Positions 13,409 to 16,778 of a DNA stretch of 16,778 nucleotides are shown here, piece after piece. Position 1 is the stretch's first letter; the number at the start of each line of letters is the position of its first letter. The stretch is from the NCBI GenBank assembly GCA_964550025.1, contig CAZJYI010000211.1, positions 1-16,778 on the forward strand, given 5' to 3'. The translations under genes were made by a program, and so were the position numbers. The stretch is from CAZJYI01 sp964550025. Lineage in GTDB: Bacteria > Verrucomicrobiota > Kiritimatiellia > UBA8416 > CAYOBW01. The notes beneath the pieces were generated by a model that did no database searches, was not told where the DNA came from, and saw nothing but the letters and a program-made list of their open reading frames with translations.

Positions 13409-16400
13409 TCATTTCCCCGCGTAGCAACGGATGCGGCCGTCGGCCGTGCAGAGATACAGTCGCCCGTCCGCCGAAGCCAGGCTGTCCCAGACGGGTGGTG
13501 CGTCGAGCTTGTACTCGGCCAACTTCTTTCCGTCCTCAGTCGAGAAGGCCCACATCACGCCGCCCATGCGGCCCTCGTAGGCCTTTGCCAGGTCACCCTT
13601 CGGGAAGGTTACCGGTGTGCCGGCGACGAACAGCACATCGTTCGCCAGGAGCATCGCCTTGCCCGTCATGGGAATGCGAACGTTCCACCGCTCCGAGGAA
13701 GTGAATGGCCGACGCATCTTCGGCTTCCTGGTCTTCTTCACGGTCCTCTTCGCCTTCGCTGCCTTCGGCTTCGGCGCCGGAGCGGGTGGGGCCGCCGAGA
13801 TCTCGCCCGCGTAAAGCGTGTAGCCGGCGATGCGCGGATCGAAGGAAGCCGTCCGGCTTGGGCGGTAGCCGCGCACCTCGTAGAAGCGGTTGCCGTCCTT
13901 GACCAGGATGTCGCCGTACACCGGTCCACCGCCCGTGGGAATGTCGTAGCGGATCGTCGTGTCCAGCGTCCAGAAACTGCGGTGGTGCGGGATGGCCTCG
14001 GTGAAACCGTGCGAGGTGATGAGATGCGGTGTCTTGAGCTCAATGGGCAATACGGGCGTGAGGTCGGGCTTGAAAGCCTGATGGCGCAGGTAGAGCAGCT
14101 TGTCGTCCGCCAGCATCACGTCCCCCTTGTGGCCTTCCAGCCCCATGCCGCCGGTTTGCTGCCTGTTTGGGATTCTCGGGAAGCCGGTTTCGCCGTAAGG
14201 CCCGGCCAGGCGCTGTCGATGCACCACACGGCCCGCTGCCGGATCAAGCCCGAACAGGAAGACACCGCCGTCCAGAAACGAGTTGCGCCCCGCGGAGAAG
14301 TACGCGATCCCATTCTTCACGAGGATGCTGCCGCAGACGGGCCAGACCGATTCGGGCTGCTCGTAGGCGCAGAGCAGCCGGTCGGGCAGGGCCTTAAAAC
14401 GCCAGGCCAACACGCCGTCTTCCGCCCGTAGCGCGTAGACCCAGCCGTCGCGCGAACCGAACAGAACCAGTCCTCCGTGAAGCGTCGGCGGCGAATCAAC
14501 GCGCCCTCCCGCGACGAAGCGCCACCGTTCGCTTCCGTCGGCCGCATCGAATGCACACACAGCATGCGCGTCCACGTCGGCGACGAACACCGTTCCGCCC
14601 GCGATAACCGGCGCACTGCCGCGCGTGGAAAGCTGAGCCGACCACGCCGGCTTGAGTTTCGGCGACACCGCGGCCGGCGAGCGTCCGCTGCGTTCGACGT
14701 CGTGGCGGTAGGTCGGCCAGTCCCCATCTGGCATCCGAGATTTGAGATTTGATATCTGAGATTTGACATCTGCAATTCCAGAAAAGGCCGGTCCCTTCTC
14801 CAACCGGGGACGCACCTCCACCGCGACCGGCTCCCCCGGCGATTTCAGATTCGGATCGGCGGCCAGCGCGTTGAAAGCGTTGAGCTGCGACGAATTGCAG
14901 CACGAGCAGGCCGGCGGGCCTACATAGAGAAGGCCGTTGCAGGGGAGGTGCCCGATCCCACAGGTGCTTCGCACCCAGGGGTGGGGGTACTCACCCGATC
15001 CGTCCAGGGCGAGGAAGTCGCTCCCCCCCGTAGAGGTGTTGATGTACCAGCGTTCCGTGCTGCGGTGGCGGTAGCAGCGGTCGTGCCCCATCGGGCCGGT
15101 CATCTTCTGCGTCAACTCCCGAACCAGCTTGCCTGTTGCCGGGTCATACCCCATCTTCCTCGCCGTCCAAACCGTGCCGGCCGCGAGGAAGAGGTCCGGC
15201 GACTTGAAATGGTTCAGGAAGGTCGGGGCGGCCCATCGCTGCGATCCGTCCTTCAATTCATAGGCCTTCAGCGATTTGCCGGCTGCCAGGTAGACGGCGT
15301 CGTCGGAAAGCACCAGCGCGACGGAGTAGCCCGGACGGCCCGTGAACTTGGGGTTCTTGCCGCCGTAGCCGACCTCGACGGGCACCCGCCAGCGCTCTGA
15401 GCCGGTCTTTCGATCCAGGCACACCAGTTCCTTTCCCGTGCAGTACGCGGCCACCGGCCCGCGCACCGCGAGCGACGTGCCTTCGTAGTCGCGAATCCTG
15501 TCGCCCGATACGCGCCACAGCGTCTTGCCGGAGTCGGCATCGATGGCGACGATCTCGGCCTGCGGGCTTTCGAGTTTCCGGATCTCCGGGCCGTAGGCCT
15601 TGTTGGCGAAGGCGCTGTCGGCGATCGTCCCGCCCCTGTTGGCGCCGATGCCGTGCGTGTCGAAGGGATCGCCGATCACGGTGTACAGGACGCCGCCGTC
15701 GTAAGCGAACTCCTGCGTACGTTCCGTGCCGGGATAGCTTCGGAGCTTCCTTCCGGTTACGGCGTCGAGCGAGGTGATGGGGGCATCCAGTCCGGGCGTG
15801 ACGTAGACCGTGTCTCCGATTACCGCGAGCTGCCGTTGAAGCTGGGCGGGAGTGAACTTGATGTAGATGTTGACGGGTTGCCAGTCGGGGAAGCGGTTTT
15901 GCCAGAGAACGATGCCGTTGAAGGCGTCGCGGCAGACCAGGGTGAACTTGCCCGGCAACGCCGGGTGCTCGGCCGAGGCCTGATCCTCGATGGAGAAGAG
16001 CCGGCCGTTGGCGGAAACGATGCTGTGGATCGACGGCAGAATCAGGTGCGCGCGGGACCATTGCGGTTCGGCGATCCACTGCGTGCGTCGCGGCGGGCCG
16101 ACGACGCGGTCCCTGCACACGGCGTTGTTGTCGGCCCCGTAGAAATGTTGAGGCCACTCATCCAAGGTGTCGGGCCAGGGCTTGACGGTCTTCTTGCCCG
16201 CGATCATCGCCACGCCTCCCGGACACAGGACCCGCATGATCTCCTTCCGCGGTACGCGTTGCGGCTTCGACGAAACGACGATGAGGCGTGCGAGGTTGTC
16301 CGCGTAGGGCAGCGTGTCCCCGCTCCACGACGCCGCGCTGACCGGGCCGTACAGGCCGGCGGCGCGGATGGTTTCACGGGCTTTCGTCACGTCCGCGTCC

Positions 16401-16585
16401 AGGCCGTGCACCACCAGCCGGTCATTGATCCGCAACGCGGTTGTCAGCCGGCCGTCGCCGCACCCGACGTGGACCACGAGGCCGCCGGTCACCCCGGCCT
16501 CCTTCAAGATCTGCTTTGCGTCGTCTCCCCGAGCTGTGGCGATAATCGCCAGCGCCAATCCGATGGTTAGTCCAGTGTGCTTCAT
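13409..16585 (-). CDS. Secreted methyltransferase-like/PQQ-type beta-propeller fusion protein
   Basis: A 1,058-aa exported protein. After a signal peptide (about 1-19, ending ATARG) comes a class I SAM-methyltransferase-like domain (about 22-135): VVHVGCGDGRL (37-47) as motif I, GLDAD (61-65) at the end of strand 2, and a later IMRVLCPGGVAMI. Residues of about 165-575 and 620-1058 are PQQ/BamB-type propeller repeats (for example IVAIDADSGKTLWRV, LVCLDRKTGSERWRV, VCAFDAADGSERWRF), the second opening with DWPTYRHDVERSGRSP. A 14-codon AT-rich repeat lies between them and a Lys/Pro/Ala-rich loop lies near 932-958. The ATG at 16585 has a GGAGG site 8 nt upstream; the frame continues to 16687 only through repeat DNA. 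It heads the coupled run to GH16. The enzymatic role is unknown. Confidence 0.82.
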   Translation of the reverse strand: MKHTGLTIGLALAIIATARGDDAKQILKEAGVTGGLVVHVGCGDGRLTTALRINDRLVVHGLDADVTKARETIRAAGLYGPVSAASWSGDTLPYADNLARLIVVSSKPQRVPRKEIMRVLCPGGVAMIAGKKTVKPWPDTLDEWPQHFYGADNNAVCRDRVVGPPRRTQWIAEPQWSRAHLILPSIHSIVSANGRLFSIEDQASAEHPALPGKFTLVCRDAFNGIVLWQNRFPDWQPVNIYIKFTPAQLQRQLAVIGDTVYVTPGLDAPITSLDAVTGRKLRSYPGTERTQEFAYDGGVLYTVIGDPFDTHGIGANRGGTIADSAFANKAYGPEIRKLESPQAEIVAIDADSGKTLWRVSGDRIRDYEGTSLAVRGPVAAYCTGKELVCLDRKTGSERWRVPVEVGYGGKNPKFTGRPGYSVALVLSDDAVYLAAGKSLKAYELKDGSQRWAAPTFLNHFKSPDLFLAAGTVWTARKMGYDPATGKLVRELTQKMTGPMGHDRCYRHRSTERWYINTSTGGSDFLALDGSGEYPHPWVRSTCGIGHLPCNGLLYVGPPACSCCNSSQLNAFNALAADPNLKSPGEPVAVEVRPRLEKGPAFSGIADVKSQISNLKSRMPDGDWPTYRHDVERSGRSPAAVSPKLKPAWSAQLSTRGSAPVIAGGTVFVADVDAHAVCAFDAADGSERWRFVAGGRVDSPPTLHGGLVLFGSRDGWVYALRAEDGVLAWRFKALPDRLLCAYEQPESVWPVCGSILVKNGIAYFSAGRNSFLDGGVFLFGLDPAAGRVVHRQRLAGPYGETGFPRIPNRQQTGGMGLEGHKGDVMLADDKLLYLRHQAFKPDLTPVLPIELKTPHLITSHGFTEAIPHHRSFWTLDTTIRYDIPTGGGPVYGDILVKDGNRFYEVRGYRPSRTASFDPRIAGYTLYAGEISAAPPAPAPKPKAAKAKRTVKKTRKPKMRRPFTSSERWNVRIPMTGKAMLLANDVLFVAGTPVTFPKGDLAKAYEGRMGGVMWAFSTEDGKKLAEYKLDAPPVWDSLASADGRLYLCTADGRIRCYAGK
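14737..14772 (-). repeat. In-frame AT-rich GAGATTT-type repeat inside the propeller gene
   Basis: On the plus strand the unit GAGATTT recurs (GAGATTTGAGATTT, GATATCT, GAGATTT, GACATCT) in about 36 bp, far more AT-rich than its surroundings. It encodes VKSQISNLKSRM at the junction of the two propeller halves and keeps the frame open. It looks like a simple-repeat insertion tolerated in a linker. Confidence 0.75.
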
Positions 16586-16626
16586 GTGTATCCTCCCCGT
16601 CTGATTGGTTTCCCTCGCGACAAGCC

Positions 16627-16726
16627 AGTAGCCCGTCCGCCAGCGGCGGAAACGCGGGCTTTCCCCAGAGACACGTCTTCGCGCCAATCTCAGCCCGCTT
16701 CCGTCCGCCGCGGGCGGAGGGCTACT
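16627..16726. mobile_element. 100-bp inverted-repeat element, copy B (complete)
   Basis: The ends AGTAGCCC and GGGCTACT are exact inverted repeats, and the pairing continues imperfectly inward for about 35 bp on each side (TCCGCC...GCGGCGGA...GCGGGCT on both arms when read inward). The left arm also folds on itself (AGCCCG/CGGGCT around TCCGCC/GGCGGA). It encodes nothing and has the form of a MITE or large palindromic repeat. It lies 42 bp upstream of the propeller fusion's start codon, so any promoter of that operon must be inside or beyond it. Confidence 0.7.
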
Positions 16727-16778
16727 TGAGTGCGCACAAGATCATCCTCCGTAGCAGATACCGATTACTTCTTCACGC
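16727..16778. other. Window end, no feature recognised
   Basis: The final 52 bases lie beyond the inverted-repeat element. They are somewhat less GC-rich and could hold promoter sequence for the minus-strand operon, but no convincing -35/-10 pair was seen. Confidence 0.3.

Larger units (their letters stand above)
13050..13412 (-). pseudogene. Damaged ORF (120 codons) with secreted-enzyme N-terminus and a repeat element inside
   Basis: The ATG at 13412 overlaps the stop of the propeller gene (ATGA), and its own TGA at 13050 overlaps the next start (ATGA). The first 45 codons look genuine: a signal peptide (MSIIGKTAAGLLVAACTASG) and SDILREQFRDPPSAFRP, reminiscent of the start of large secreted glycosidases (GH106-like proteins begin with similar FR-PP-RP segments; this comparison is loose). 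The middle (13129-13207) is a copy of an intergenic inverted-repeat element, translated as Cys/Gly/Arg-rich filler. A short tail (GFAKGADFIIIPRL) closes it. The simplest reading is a once longer gene reduced to its ends and filled by repeat DNA, with the reading frame still open. Confidence 0.5.

Noticed and set aside
16586..16687. N-terminal extension of the propeller fusion to 16687
   Set aside because: The extra 34 codons come from the inverted-repeat element and the leader. The ATG at 16585 has a good ribosome-binding site and begins a signal peptide.
1..16778. tRNA, rRNA, replication origin or integrase-type attachment site
   Set aside because: I found no cloverleaf, rRNA-like stretch, DnaA-box cluster, integrase gene or matching direct repeats that would support any of these.

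Overview
This is a GC-rich bacterial window (third codon positions mostly G or C) whose gene content suggests a polysaccharide-degrading member of the PVC superphylum (Planctomycetota, Verrucomicrobiota, Kiritimatiellota, Lentisphaerota) or a related lineage such as Hydrogenedentota. The reasons are two secreted ThuA-fold proteins, a Tat-exported Gfo/Idh/MocA oxidoreductase, a secreted propeller glycosidase, a GH16 enzyme, a very large secreted PQQ-type propeller protein, a multihaem HzsA-family cytochrome, and many intergenic palindromic repeats. This placement is inferred from families only; no RNA gene or phylogenetic marker is present.

Layout. Bases 1-323 hold an open-ended ORF of unknown function, followed by about 430 gene-poor bases with a repeated motif. 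From 4206 down to 759 (minus strand) lies one compact run: an RHH/UPF0175-like antitoxin, an overlapping PIN (DUF3368-like) toxin, a secreted GH43/GH32-clan-like propeller protein and a ThuA-like protein. A good sigma70-type promoter and an inverted-repeat operator sit at its head. A Tat-secreted Gfo/Idh/MocA oxidoreductase (5961-4483, minus) and a solitary nucleotidyltransferase-fold protein (6838-6248, minus) follow. The second ThuA-like gene (6960-7751) is the only confident plus-strand gene; its ribosome-binding site lies in a hairpin.

From 7810 to 7930 there is a small element bounded by perfect 24-bp inverted repeats. A 1,089-residue HzsA-family protein with three CXXCH haem motifs occupies 11400-8131 (minus). 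Upstream of it lie an array of palindromic repeats (11446-11682) and a collapsed pseudogene that keeps only the two ends of a secreted protein (11948-11696). The last block runs on the minus strand from 16585 to 12026: a secreted methyltransferase-like/PQQ-propeller fusion, a damaged 120-codon ORF, a 79-aa protein and a GH16 glycosidase. These four are chained by three successive 4-bp start/stop overlaps, suggesting a translationally coupled operon. A 100-bp inverted-repeat element lies upstream of this operon, and a related copy lies inside the damaged ORF.

Together the genes look like periplasmic or extracellular carbohydrate handling: glycosidases cut the polymer, while the oxidoreductase and the ThuA-fold proteins may process released sugars. 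The quinoprotein-like and haem proteins may supply periplasmic redox chemistry. That integration is inference. The most unusual items are the coupled operon with an element-invaded ORF, the exported methyltransferase-fold/propeller fusion, the toxin-antitoxin pair heading a glycosidase operon, and the HzsA-family cytochrome without other hydrazine synthase genes in view.
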